The notes: generated by a model not told the origin, from the letters alone. 18,422 bases of DNA from Clostridiales bacterium (GCA_019417795.1 DXUR01000019.1:1-18422), one strand, 5' to 3'; numbered from the stretch's first letter, positions 7,083-13,847 are shown. A program made the numbers and translations.

Positions 7083-7411
7083 GGCAGCCCTCCTTTGGGA
7101 AGCAGCGTGTAAATGCGGTTTGGTTCTCCCACACCCCGGCGCACCCGCAGGATAAGCCCGATGTCCTCCAATTCTTTCAGGGAACGCTTCACAGTGACGG
7201 GGCTGCGGGAGAGGGCTGCCGCTAATTCCATGATAGGAAAACGGACAAACAAAATGCCGTTGCTATCCTCTATCCCTGCCGTAAGGGTGGTGTTCAGCAG
7301 ACGGGCATACATGACTTTTGCTGTGCTGCTGATCGGCAGCCGAAGCATTGCGGCGGGTAGCGGCATACAAGGCGGCAGAACCGTGTCTGCGCTCATAAAT
7401 TCAAATTCCAT
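7079..7411 (-). CDS. RepA_N-like winged-helix protein (short)
   Basis: A 110-residue protein resembling only the N-terminal DNA-binding domain of replication initiator protein A: LPISSTAKVMYARLLNTTL, then an HTH block RSPVTVKRSLKELEDIGLIL and GEPNRIYTLLP. Full-length RepA_N proteins are two to three times longer (compare 13844-14638 here), so this is either a dedicated short regulator/initiator or a degenerate initiator. AAAGGAG lies 11 bases before the ATG. Its start abuts the stop of the upstream gene and its end overlaps the DUF3847 start, forming a tight three-gene operon. Confidence 0.75.
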   Translation of the reverse strand: MEFEFMSADTVLPPCMPLPAAMLRLPISSTAKVMYARLLNTTLTAGIEDSNGILFVRFPIMELAAALSRSPVTVKRSLKELEDIGLILRVRRGVGEPNRIYTLLPKGGLP

Positions 7412-7597
7412 TTAACTGATTTTCTCCTTTCGCTTGGCTCGTTTTGACAGGTAATGGGGGCAGTCTATCACGACAGCCCGGAAACTCTGCTTGCACTTAT
7501 GCTGGCACTTCCGGCACAGGTCGTTGTAGGCCACACGCCCCCGGTCATTGAGGAAGAAGGAAAGCTCCAACTTCCGTTTCTTGCTCATTCTCGGCAT
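7412..7597 (-). CDS. Small Cys-containing basic protein, unknown function
   Basis: A 61-residue protein, MPRMSKKRKLELSFFLNDRG onward, then CRKCQHKC and a further Cys in DCPHY, and a Lys/Arg-rich tail. Four cysteines with His could bind one zinc ion. I know similar short proteins from clostridial mobile elements but no assigned function. The start at 7597 is set by TAGGAGG 5 bases upstream; a longer frame reaching 7708 has no ribosome site. It is the first gene of the operon 7597 to 6780. Confidence 0.65.
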   Translation of the reverse strand: MPRMSKKRKLELSFFLNDRGRVAYNDLCRKCQHKCKQSFRAVVIDCPHYLSKRAKRKEKIS

Positions 7598-8132
7598 AGT
7601 GCCTCCTATCATAGAAAATCCGCCCATTTCAGCCGTAACAACGGGAACAGGCGGATAAAGGTTTTTGGTGTCATGTTTCGGGGCGATTTTCAAGGAAAAT
7701 ACGGCCATAGAGCCGCTTTGAAATGCCCCATAGTATTACGGACGGGGCAGACTACACCCCGCCGATTTGTCGTGTTTGGGTAGCGTTTTGGTATCAGTTC
7801 TGCCGGGTTGTCCTGCTGTCGTTCCTGCCCCTGAATCTCACAGCGGCGTTTCGTTCCCGTTGGTACGCTCGCTGCGGTCAAGGTTCCTCCATTTCCTTGC
7901 CGCAGGTCGTTGCGCTACATCGCCGGGGAGCATATCCCATCAGGCCGGTCATTCGATTGGAAATAATCCATCGATGAACTGACTTAATCATAGCTCATTT
8001 TTGAACCCTTTCCCGTATGTCCATAAAATAGGAAAACCGCCCCAAAATCGAAAAATTCCACGATTTCGGAACGGTATATGGTATAATAAGGAATAACAGC
8101 GGCAGCCAGCCGCAGGAAGGAGCGATGTGTTT
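7598..8132. other. Divergent intergenic region, no convincing gene
   Basis: About 535 bp between the leftward operon (7597) and the rightward XRE gene (8133). The plus-strand promoter and an operator-like repeat lie at 8045-8087. A 63-residue minus-strand frame (7690-7881, TTG start, GGAGG 4 bases upstream) resembles nothing I can name and is low in predicted order, so I do not call it a gene. A small dyad, cgggg/ccccg (7731-7750 area), is also present. A promoter for the leftward operon must be here, but I cannot place it reliably. Confidence 0.4.
8045..8087 (+). promoter_or_regulatory. Promoter and possible operator of the XRE regulator
   Basis: A perfect -10, tataat, at 8082-8087, 45 bases before the ATG, has no good -35 at the standard distance. 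Just upstream is an inverted repeat, aaatcg (8045-8050) and cgattt (8061-8066), with a 10-base spacer where the -35 should be. This position would suit autoregulation by the XRE protein. Confidence 0.5.
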
Positions 8133-8954
8133 ATGAAAACCCGCATTTCCGTACAGGAACGCCTGAAAGATTTACGGGTGGAACGGGGCTTGAATCTGGA
8201 AGAACTGGCACAGGAAACCGGCATTTCAAAATCAGCCCTCGGCAGTTATGAAAACGACAACGACGAATACAAGGAAATTAACCACGGCAGCCTGTTGAAG
8301 CTGGCAGACTTCTATCAGGTGTCGGTTGACTATCTGCTCGGCCTTACCAATAATCGGAGATATGAAAACACCCCGATAGAAGAATTACATTTGAGTGATG
8401 AAGTCGTGGAACTGCTGAAAAGTGAACGCTTCAATAACCGGCTGCTGTGTGAGATTATCTCCCATGAAAAATTTAAGGAATTGCTGGCAGACGCAGAAAT
8501 CTATGTGGACGGGATAGCAACCATGCACTTCCATGACACAAACAGCTCACTGGCTGCTTTACGGGCTATGGTACTGGAAGAACACCCCGAAGCTGCGGCA
8601 GACCGGGCAATCAAAGTGTTGGAAGCCTGTCAGATAGAGGAAGAAGATTTTTTCTGCCATGTGACGCACAAAACATGGGACGTCATTCTCCATGATATAC
8701 GCAAGGCGCACGAAAATGACAGCGAAAGTGCGCCGGATACCACGCCTGCCGATGAACTTATACGGGAAGTACAAAAGGCCATGCAATCTCCGGGGGACAG
8801 GGTTCAGCAATTCACGGAGATATTCTGCAAGGCGTTCCGGCTCAAATACAAGCGGCTCTCACAAGAGGAACGAAGCCTTTTGAAAAAGCTGTTCAAGAAA
8901 TCCCCGCTGATAAAACAGTCTGGTATGAACTTCCGGCGCAGGCCGTGGAAATAA
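8133..8954 (+). CDS. XRE-family transcriptional regulator (element A)
   Basis: A 273-residue protein with an N-terminal helix-turn-helix of Cro/C1 type at about residues 5-70: ERLKDLRVERGLNLEELAQE, then SKSALGSYE, and FYQVSVDYLLGLT, the typical end of the domain. The remaining 200 residues, with an acidic middle and a basic C-terminus, match no domain I can name. I prefer the ATG at 8133 (AAGGAG 10 bases upstream); a GTG at 8127 is also possible. It is the only plus-strand gene in element A and stands divergent from the mobilisation operon, so it probably represses element functions. Confidence 0.85.
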   Translation: MKTRISVQERLKDLRVERGLNLEELAQETGISKSALGSYENDNDEYKEINHGSLLKLADFYQVSVDYLLGLTNNRRYENTPIEELHLSDEVVELLKSERFNNRLLCEIISHEKFKELLADAEIYVDGIATMHFHDTNSSLAALRAMVLEEHPEAAADRAIKVLEACQIEEEDFFCHVTHKTWDVILHDIRKAHENDSESAPDTTPADELIREVQKAMQSPGDRVQQFTEIFCKAFRLKYKRLSQEERSLLKKLFKKSPLIKQSGMNFRRRPWK

Positions 8955-8996
8955 AAACAGCCGTTGTAGGATTTTGTTCCTACAGCGGCTGTTTTT
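8953..8996. terminator. Bidirectional intrinsic terminator
   Basis: A stem of about 17-19 bp, aaaaacagccgttgtagga and tcctacagcggctgttttt, with one wobble pair and a 6-base loop. T-runs follow on both strands. It starts at the XRE stop codon and ends 3 bases before the stop of the convergent lipoprotein gene, serving both. Confidence 0.9.
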
Positions 8997-8998
8997 AT

Positions 8999-9424
8999 TT
9001 ATGAATCTTCTCCAACAAAAGACAGGATATTTTCATCAGTTTGTAATGTAATTGTTGCGCTTTCTGAATCATCAGAATAAACTCTTGTTCCATATACGCC
9101 TGTAACAGGCTCCTCTAAATTTTCAAAAGTTAATCCGAGTTTCGAAGAAGAATTGTCAATCTTTTCAAGCGAATATGTACCTGTCCATTCTTGTTTATGA
9201 GTGTTATCTGTTAAGATAAAACTTTTTTCTTCAAAACTCAATGTCAAATCCAATACTGGTATGTCATCATGCACTGAACCTGAGAATAACATATTACCAT
9301 CTAAATCAGTAATAAATTCTAAAGACCAGTTATATGATGATACCGACCGAGTTTGGGAAGAATCACACGAACATAAGCCTACACACATAAAAAAACATAC
9401 GCATATTGCCAATAACCGTTTCAT
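8999..9424 (-). CDS. Putative lipoprotein, unknown function
   Basis: A 141-residue protein with a lipoprotein signal peptide: MKRLLAICVCFFMCVGLCSC, where the Cys at residue 20 follows a hydrophobic core and a small residue. The mature part is acidic and Thr/Ser-rich with alternating hydrophobic residues and a repeated theme (EWTGTYSLEKI, EPVTGVYGTRVY), suggesting a small beta-barrel-like fold similar to lipocalin-like lipoproteins. No family recognised. The start at 9424 is chosen because the signal peptide begins there; the ribosome site is weak. It lies 44 bases downstream of the secreted-protein gene, probably co-transcribed, and is AT-rich relative to the rest of element A. Confidence 0.7.
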   Translation of the reverse strand: MKRLLAICVCFFMCVGLCSCDSSQTRSVSSYNWSLEFITDLDGNMLFSGSVHDDIPVLDLTLSFEEKSFILTDNTHKQEWTGTYSLEKIDNSSSKLGLTFENLEEPVTGVYGTRVYSDDSESATITLQTDENILSFVGEDS

Positions 9425-9467
9425 TTTACCTATTACCAACCTTAATTCACAACTGTTTTGCATTTAA

Positions 9468-9995
9468 TTAGGGAAGTGTCACAGGGTAAGAAATAGCGAA
9501 AGCTCCACCGCCTGCCAAGGCATTATTAGCGGTAGCAACACCAGAAACAGAAACCGTTCCCTTATCTCCGCTATTACCTGTTCTTCCAGTATCCACATCA
9601 GTTTCGATTGTTTCTTCACCGTCGGCTAATTCTGCAAATGCCGTATTGGTGGATTTTTTGTTCATAAGCACATTAACTGTACCAGTCATACCAGTGAACT
9701 CCGGTTTTGGAGATTCATACCACGGTACATACAACTTCACATGAACTTGAATCCCATCATCCTCATCATAAGTTGCATAAGAGTTAATACGAACATTAGC
9801 GACTGCTCTTTTGGTGACACCATCGGAAATCATAACATCGGTTAAGTATCCGTCATATTCTCCAATGACTACCGGCTGTTGAGTATCCGTTATTTCCGTT
9901 GTTGTTTCCGCTGCAAAAGCAGGAACCGCACTCACAGAAAAAAGCATACAAAACGCTACCAACGAGGTAAACAATCTTTTACTAAATTTTTTCAT
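9468..9995 (-). CDS. Secreted protein with signal peptide, unknown function
   Basis: A 175-residue protein with a classical Sec signal peptide: MKKFSKRLFTSLVAFCMLFS and a cleavage site after PAFA (about residue 27). The mature domain of about 148 residues is acidic, Thr/Val/Gly-rich and has alternating beta-type segments (VHVKLYVPWY, MTGTVNVLMN, GTVSVSGVAT). It has no cysteines and no sorting motif. I recognise no family. The start at 9995 has AAAGGAG 8 bases upstream; a TTG two codons earlier is unlikely. It has a strong promoter of its own at 10121-10149 and is followed by the lipoprotein. The AT-rich composition marks it as cargo. Confidence 0.75.
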   Translation of the reverse strand: MKKFSKRLFTSLVAFCMLFSVSAVPAFAAETTTEITDTQQPVVIGEYDGYLTDVMISDGVTKRAVANVRINSYATYDEDDGIQVHVKLYVPWYESPKPEFTGMTGTVNVLMNKKSTNTAFAELADGEETIETDVDTGRTGNSGDKGTVSVSGVATANNALAGGGAFAISYPVTLP

Positions 9996-10085
9996 AAACA
10001 ATGCTCCTTTCTAAAATGACCAGAACCTACATTTTTTGTATTCAGTTATTGGCAATATGCTACTAACCTGCAAGCACACTCTCAA

Positions 10086-10149
10086 ATCATAAAATGTTTC
10101 AAATGTACTTGTTTTATTTTATGATAGCACTTATTTACATTGGGTACAA
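10086..10149 (-). promoter_or_regulatory. Promoter and operator-like repeat of the secreted-protein cassette
   Basis: On the minus strand, -35 TTGTAC (10144-10149), 17-base spacer, -10 TATCAT (10121-10126). A 9-bp inverted repeat, atcataaaa (10086-10094) and ttttatgat (10117-10125), overlaps the -10 almost completely, so a bound protein would block RNA polymerase. The small XRE protein encoded just upstream is a natural candidate. Confidence 0.65.
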
Positions 10150-10216
10150 TAGAAAATATACACCATTAAAATTTAATTTTTTGTGCAAATCGAATCAAAT
10201 ATAAAATTATATCGCT

Positions 10217-10426
10217 TTAGATATTGTCCTGTTCTAATTTAATCACATTCATAATACCACAATTCAAGGCTTCACAAATGCGAACCAGCGTTTCCATGCT
10301 GATATTCTTTCCCTTGCCCATGTTGGCAATCATATTTGTGGTAAGACCGGCGGCAAGCCGCAAATCCTCTTTCCTCATGCCACGCTCTTTCAGTGTGTTC
10401 CATAGTGGCTGATAACTAATGTGCAT
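10217..10426 (-). CDS. Small XRE/Cro-type DNA-binding protein
   Basis: A 69-residue single-domain helix-turn-helix protein (HTH_26-like): YQPLWNTLKERGMRKEDLRL, then AAGLTTNMIANMGKGKNISM and LVRICEALNCGIMNVIKL. The length and the LCxxLNCxxxDxxE-like end are typical of small regulators at the ends of clostridial elements. The start at 10426 follows a GGCGGG-type ribosome site; the longer frame is less likely. It is the rightmost gene of element A and lies upstream of, and in line with, the secreted-protein cassette that it may control. Confidence 0.8.
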   Translation of the reverse strand: MHISYQPLWNTLKERGMRKEDLRLAAGLTTNMIANMGKGKNISMETLVRICEALNCGIMNVIKLEQDNI

Positions 10427-10492
10427 AGGCTTCCCGCCTTTCTTTCCATCGTCAAGTGTTTTATACCCATTATAGCAGAAATCTTGCGTTTC

Positions 10493-10518
10493 CACAATAT
10501 TTCTTGACTACACCGCCG
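10493..10518. repeat. Terminal inverted repeat of element A, right copy
   Basis: Reverse complement reads cggcggtgtagtcaagaaat then attgtgg, matching the left copy at 211-235. It lies 51 bp inside the right core repeat. Confidence 0.65.
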
Positions 10519-10569
10519 GTTCCGTCTGGATTGTGCTTTTCCTTTCTCCGCTTTTATTACATCTAATTA

Positions 10570-10580
10570 GCCATGAGCTG
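10570..10580. repeat. attR core of element A (direct repeat, copy 2)
   Basis: gccatgagctg, identical to 160-170. Right of it the maff2 reading frame continues (AKSQGIK); left of it is element A DNA. Confidence 0.75.
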
Positions 10581-10601
10581 CTTAATGCCCTGGCTTTTTG
10601 C
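10570..10601 (-). pseudogene. maff2 internal fragment between element A and region B
   Basis: On the minus strand this encodes AKSQGIKQLMA, the segment that directly precedes GGGVVLIG in Maff2 proteins. It is in frame with the 3' fragment at 95-170 across the shared repeat. Upstream of the first Ala codon the match to Maff2 (expected ..NDNPG) ends abruptly, marking a second junction. The N-terminal half of maff2 is not found anywhere in the window. Confidence 0.75.
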
Positions 10602-10647
10602 TTATGTGTGATAAAGAAGCAATAGAAGTGCAAAAAATTTTGCCGTT

Positions 10648-10680
10648 CCTATCCGACACTTGGCCATTGTGTCGGATAGG
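10648..10680. repeat. Perfect 12-bp inverted repeat after the second recombinase gene
   Basis: cctatccgacac (10648-10659) and gtgtcggatagg (10669-10680) with a 9-base loop, 9 bases past the recombinase stop. On the minus strand a TTTTTT run follows about 12 bases later, so it may be a terminator, though the T-run is distant. It parallels the 11-bp repeat at the end of the first recombinase gene. Confidence 0.65.
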
Positions 10681-10688
10681 TCGGGCGG

Positions 10689-12305
10689 TTATTCGGGCAA
10701 GTCAATCTTGCCGACAAAGCTGTAATAAATCTCAATGTCCTGCCTGCGGGTGCCGTTCTCATCATAGCTGCACTCATGCACCACAATTTTCTCGATCATT
10801 TCCCGCAAGAGAGTGGGGGTCAGTTCTTCAAAGGCAAGGTGCTTGCGGACAATGCCCATAAATTTCTCGGCGTTGACGGTAGCTGCCTGTGACTTGTCCA
10901 GTTCGGCTTGCAGGGCGGCGGCTCTCTTTTTCAGCTCCGCTTGCTCGGCTTCGTAGTCAGCCGACAGTTCCATGAAACGCTCATCGCTGATTTTGCCGTT
11001 TACATTGTCCTCATACAGCCGCTTGATAATGCGGCTGATTTCAGAAATGCGTTCCTGCGCCTGTTCAAGCTGCTTGATGGCTGCGGCGGTCTTTCGCTTG
11101 CCGCCGATCTCGTTCTGCTGGACAAGTAGTTTCACAAACCGGCTCTCATGCTTGGCTGCGTATTCGGTCACTTGCCGGAGATTTGCCAGGACACCAGCGG
11201 TCAACAGATCGGTGCGGATAAAGTGCGCCGTACAGTTGCGGGTGCGCTTCTTGTAGCTGCCGCAGATGTAGCAGTCCTGTTTGCGGTCTTTGTTCTGATA
11301 CCGCTGCTGATACAGCACATGGCCGCAGTCGGCGCAGAACAAAATCCCGGAGAACAGCCCCACTTCATCGTAGCGGTTCGGGCGTTTGCGCTGTTTGCGT
11401 AACTCCTGCACCCGTTCCCATGTTTCCTTGTCGATGATCGGCTCATGGTGGTTCTCGAAAATGGCCTGCTTCTCGACGGGGTTCTCTATGCTGTGCTTGA
11501 CCTTATAAGAAGGCTTTTCCGTTTTGAAGTTCACCAGACATCCGGTGTACTCTCGGTTTTCGAGGATATGAACGACGGTGTTGGTCGCCCATTTGCACTC
11601 ATAGCCTGGGTGATAACGGCGGGTGCTGCCTGTCCGCTGATATTCCAGCGTCCCCGGCGTGGGGATTTGCTGCTCCGTCAGCATACGGGCAATCTTGGTC
11701 GGGCCGTTCCCGGCAAGGCAAAGCTGGTAAATCTGCTGCACCACCGGGGCGGCTTCCTCGTCTATAATAAAATTCTCGTCCTCGTCCATCACATAGCCGT
11801 AAACCGGCTTGCTGGTAACAGGCTTGCCGCTCATGCCTTTTGACTTTTTCACTGCCTTGATTTTCTTGCTCGTATCTCTCACCAGCCATTCATTGAACAG
11901 ATTTCGCAGCGGGGTAAAATCGTTGTCCATGCCCTCGCTGGCACTGTCCACATTATCGTTGACAGCGATAAAACGCACACCCTTTTGAGGGAACAGCATT
12001 TCCGTGTAAAACCCTACCTGCAAGTAGTTTCGCCCTAACCGGCTCATGTCCTTGACGATGACCGTACCCACTTTCCCGGCTTCAATGTCCGCAAGCATGG
12101 CTTGAAATCCGGGCCGCTGGAAGTTCGCGCCGGAAAAACCGTCGTCGGTGTACCAGCGCAGATTGGTAAAGCCGTTCTGTTTTGCGTAGGTTTCGAGTAT
12201 CCTTTTTTGGTTCGATATGGAATTACTCTCGCCTTGCAATTCATCCTCGTGGGACAATCTCGGATAAAGGGCGGTAATGAGGTTTTGGGTGGCTTGTCTT
12301 AACAT
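10689..12305 (-). CDS. Large serine recombinase of region B (TnpX/TndX type)
   Basis: A 538-residue site-specific recombinase. The catalytic domain at about 8-150 has the nucleophile in YPRLS (Ser18) and VKDMSRLGRN (84-93). The Pro is where this family usually has Cys, which should not affect catalysis. A zinc ribbon has Cys324, Cys327, Cys345, Cys348 and Cys358. A coiled coil spans about 385-470, and a DUF4368-like end has IEKIVVHECSYDENG. It is clearly diverged from the element A enzyme: similar layout, many differences. The start has GGAGG 5 bases upstream. It stands alone behind a promoter embedded in a dyad (12339-12380) and points at the maff2 junction. Confidence 0.93.
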   Translation of the reverse strand: MLRQATQNLITALYPRLSHEDELQGESNSISNQKRILETYAKQNGFTNLRWYTDDGFSGANFQRPGFQAMLADIEAGKVGTVIVKDMSRLGRNYLQVGFYTEMLFPQKGVRFIAVNDNVDSASEGMDNDFTPLRNLFNEWLVRDTSKKIKAVKKSKGMSGKPVTSKPVYGYVMDEDENFIIDEEAAPVVQQIYQLCLAGNGPTKIARMLTEQQIPTPGTLEYQRTGSTRRYHPGYECKWATNTVVHILENREYTGCLVNFKTEKPSYKVKHSIENPVEKQAIFENHHEPIIDKETWERVQELRKQRKRPNRYDEVGLFSGILFCADCGHVLYQQRYQNKDRKQDCYICGSYKKRTRNCTAHFIRTDLLTAGVLANLRQVTEYAAKHESRFVKLLVQQNEIGGKRKTAAAIKQLEQAQERISEISRIIKRLYEDNVNGKISDERFMELSADYEAEQAELKKRAAALQAELDKSQAATVNAEKFMGIVRKHLAFEELTPTLLREMIEKIVVHECSYDENGTRRQDIEIYYSFVGKIDLPE

Positions 12306-12338
12306 AAAATCCTCCGTTTCCGACAGCCAGCCCCACTA

Positions 12339-12380
12339 TTCCGTGGTTTCATTGTACCACGGAACGGCGGGGGCTGTACA
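12339..12380 (-). promoter_or_regulatory. Recombinase promoter inside an operator-like dyad
   Basis: On the minus strand, TGG-TACAAT is an extended -10 (12351-12356), with a weak -35 TGTACA (12375-12380) 18 bases upstream. A perfect 9-bp inverted repeat, ttccgtggt (12339-12347) and accacggaa (12356-12364), encloses it. The outer agcccc/ggggct bases can extend the structure. The arrangement suggests repression of the recombinase by a bound dimer. Confidence 0.55.
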
Positions 12381-12479
12381 GCGGCAAAAGCGTTAAATTT
12401 GCTTCTTTACAGCTTTTCAATTTTCCGATTTTTATGGTATGGGTTGTCGTCCCATATTTGCAGTAGAAAAGTTCATAAC

Positions 12480-12492
12480 TCCGTGGTATACT
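12480..12492 (+). promoter_or_regulatory. Extended -10 promoter of the 66-residue gene
   Basis: tccgtggtatact: extended -10 TGG-TATACT (tatact 12487-12492), 39 bases before the ATG. The tccgtggt part is the same half-site found in the dyad at the recombinase promoter, suggesting shared control. No good -35. Confidence 0.5.
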
Positions 12493-12530
12493 CTGATTTA
12501 ACAAAAAAATCAGAAGTTAAAGGAGAAAAC

Positions 12531-12731
12531 ATGAAGTATACAATAGATGAATTAACCGCGGCCAAAAGGCAAATTGATTCAACTCTGCACAAGCTAAGAG
12601 AAACAGTAAAAACATTTGAATCAAAGGATAATTCCGAGCGTTATAAATCACAAATCACATTGGCAAAGAGAAGAATAAAAGCCTTTGAAATTGCAAATTA
12701 TTTTATAGAGAATGAGATTAAGAATTGCTAA
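12531..12731 (+). CDS. Small charged alpha-helical protein, unknown function
   Basis: A 66-residue protein starting MKYTIDELTAAKRQIDSTLH and continuing KLRETVKTFES...RYKSQITLAKRRIKAFEIAN. It is Lys/Glu-rich and almost certainly helical, perhaps a coiled-coil dimer. No known domain. AAAGGAG lies 6 bases before the ATG. It is AT-rich in a GC-rich neighbourhood, divergent from the recombinase, with its own promoter and terminator. The shared promoter half-site with the recombinase suggests a regulatory relation, but a DNA-binding role is only a guess. Confidence 0.65.
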   Translation: MKYTIDELTAAKRQIDSTLHKLRETVKTFESKDNSERYKSQITLAKRRIKAFEIANYFIENEIKNC

Positions 12732-12752
12732 AGCACTTCCGATTTTCGTTCC

Positions 12753-12784
12753 AGCGGTCATGCTCCCTGGCATGGCCGCTTTTC
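12753..12784 (+). terminator. Intrinsic terminator of the 66-residue gene
   Basis: agcggtcatgc (12753-12763) and gcatggccgct (12770-12780) pair over 11 bp with one mismatch around a 6-base loop. A short T-run follows. Confidence 0.7.
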
Positions 12785-12795
12785 CATGCCCCGGT

Positions 12796-12990
12796 TCACG
12801 CCGGATAAGTCGGCTCCTGTGTAGCAGCGGCTTCCGCTTCCAGTACCCGCGCCATTTTGTCGGCGGCGGTGGTGGTGGTGTCTTTCTTGAAATAGCCGGA
12901 CACGACAAGGACGGAATTGCCCATGCGGATTTCCGTCACACAGTCAGGGCGGCGGGTGGTGCGGGTGTCGTGCTGCTTGTTATCTGCCAT
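12796..12990 (-). CDS. tnpW: Transposon-encoded TnpW family protein (region B)
   Basis: A 64-residue protein with the family core PDCVTEIRMGNSVLVVSGYF followed by KKDTTTTAADKMARVLEAEA. It differs from the element A copy, which ends SGLCG. The start at 12990 has AGGAG 8 bases upstream; a longer frame through 13095 overlaps the ATPase gene and is rejected. It lies 14 bases after the DnaC-like gene, so it is in the replication operon. In Tn1549-type elements virD4 usually follows; here a plus-strand gene and a recombinase follow instead. Function unknown. Confidence 0.8.
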   Translation of the reverse strand: MADNKQHDTRTTRRPDCVTEIRMGNSVLVVSGYFKKDTTTTAADKMARVLEAEAAATQEPTYPA

Positions 12991-13004
12991 AGGCAATACT
13001 CCTT

Positions 13005-13847
13005 TCAGTCGGTAATCAGTTTCTTCATGCTCTCCATTTTCCGCTTGGCGGTTTCCTGCCGGAAGTTGTCGCCGGTAAAGCGTACCGGGACGCACATGGA
13101 AAGCAGGCGGTCATAAATCCGGGAATGGGCGGTGTCCTCCGGGTTGTGCAGGTCGTCCAGCGTAAGGTTGGTCGTGACGATCAGCGGCTTGCCGCTGCGG
13201 TAACGGCTGTCAATCACATTGAACACCTGTTCCAGCCCGTATTCCGTCCCGCGTTCCATGCCGAAGTCGTCAAGGATCAGCAGCGGATAACGACAAAGGC
13301 GGGAAATGTACTCGTTGCGCCCCTCAAAGCTGGCGGCAAGGTCATTGAGGATAAGAGCAAAGTTCGTCATGCGGACGGGGATTTCTTTCTCCATGAGGGC
13401 GTTTGCGATACAGCCTGCAAGGTAGCTTTTGCCGGTGCCTACGCCGCCCCAGAACAGGCAGCCGATATTGTCTGTCCGCATATCTTCCCAATGCTCCACA
13501 TACCGGCGGGCAAGCCCGGTCTGCGGGTTCCTGCCGTTGTCGTTCTCGAAAGTCCAGTCCCGCATGGTGGGGTCGGTAAAGCCCCGGCGTTTCAGTTCTT
13601 CCACGGTGTCAAGGTGTCTGCGCCGCTTTTCGGCGGCTTCCCGTTCCTCGCGGGCGGTTCTCTGGCAGTCGCACTCTGCCGGGTGGCGGTCGCGCCCGAA
13701 GATAGCGGCCTTATCCGGCGCAAAATAGGCTTCTTTCGGCTTGCGGCACTTGCCGCAGTACAGTAAACCGTCCTCGCCGGTGTAGTCCTCCGGCTCCGGG
13801 ATGGTGGTCGTCATATTCTCCAAAACCGCGTTGATTTCATTCTTCAT
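13005..13847 (-). CDS. DnaC/IstB-like ATP-binding replication protein
   Basis: A 280-residue probable helicase loader for replication of the element. The N-terminal part has a four-Cys cluster (YCGKC, Cys31/34, and CDC, Cys59/61) likely binding zinc. The AAA+ core has Walker A GGVGTGKS (134-141) and Walker B LLILDDFG (189-196), then IVTTNL and a SRIYDRL arginine-finger region. I chose the ATG at 13847, which overlaps the repA stop (ATGA) and has GGAGG 10 bases upstream, over an upstream frame opening at 13868. The pair repA-dnaC is a typical initiator/loader arrangement. Confidence 0.88.
   Translation of the reverse strand: MKNEINAVLENMTTTIPEPEDYTGEDGLLYCGKCRKPKEAYFAPDKAAIFGRDRHPAECDCQRTAREEREAAEKRRRHLDTVEELKRRGFTDPTMRDWTFENDNGRNPQTGLARRYVEHWEDMRTDNIGCLFWGGVGTGKSYLAGCIANALMEKEIPVRMTNFALILNDLAASFEGRNEYISRLCRYPLLILDDFGMERGTEYGLEQVFNVIDSRYRSGKPLIVTTNLTLDDLHNPEDTAHSRIYDRLLSMCVPVRFTGDNFRQETAKRKMESMKKLITD

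Larger units (their letters stand above)
160..10580. mobile_element. Element A: integrative mobilizable element inserted in maff2
   Basis: The boundaries are an 11-bp direct repeat, gccatgagctg, at 160-170 and 10570-10580. It contains the GA dinucleotide at which TnpX/TndX-type recombinases are known to cut. Joining the outer flanks gives one continuous in-frame Maff2 stretch (AKSQGIKQLMA then GGGVVLIG and the rest of the C-terminus). About 25-bp terminal inverted repeats lie 40-50 bp inside each end. The content is a serine recombinase at one end, TnpW, primase/helicase, a MobQ relaxase, accessory proteins and cargo, with no type IV secretion genes. That is the definition of a mobilizable rather than self-transmissible element. 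Confidence 0.85.

Noticed and set aside
7690..7881. 63-codon frame on the minus strand with a TTG start and nearby GGAGG
   Set aside because: Spacing is short, the product is rich in Arg/Gln/Pro without a pattern, and no family is recognised. Kept only as a remark under the intergenic region.
10568..10602. Possibility that the maff2 match near 10570 is chance
   Set aside because: The 11-residue match AKSQGIKQLMA is in the correct order and frame to join the C-terminal fragment at 95-170, which is far beyond coincidence.
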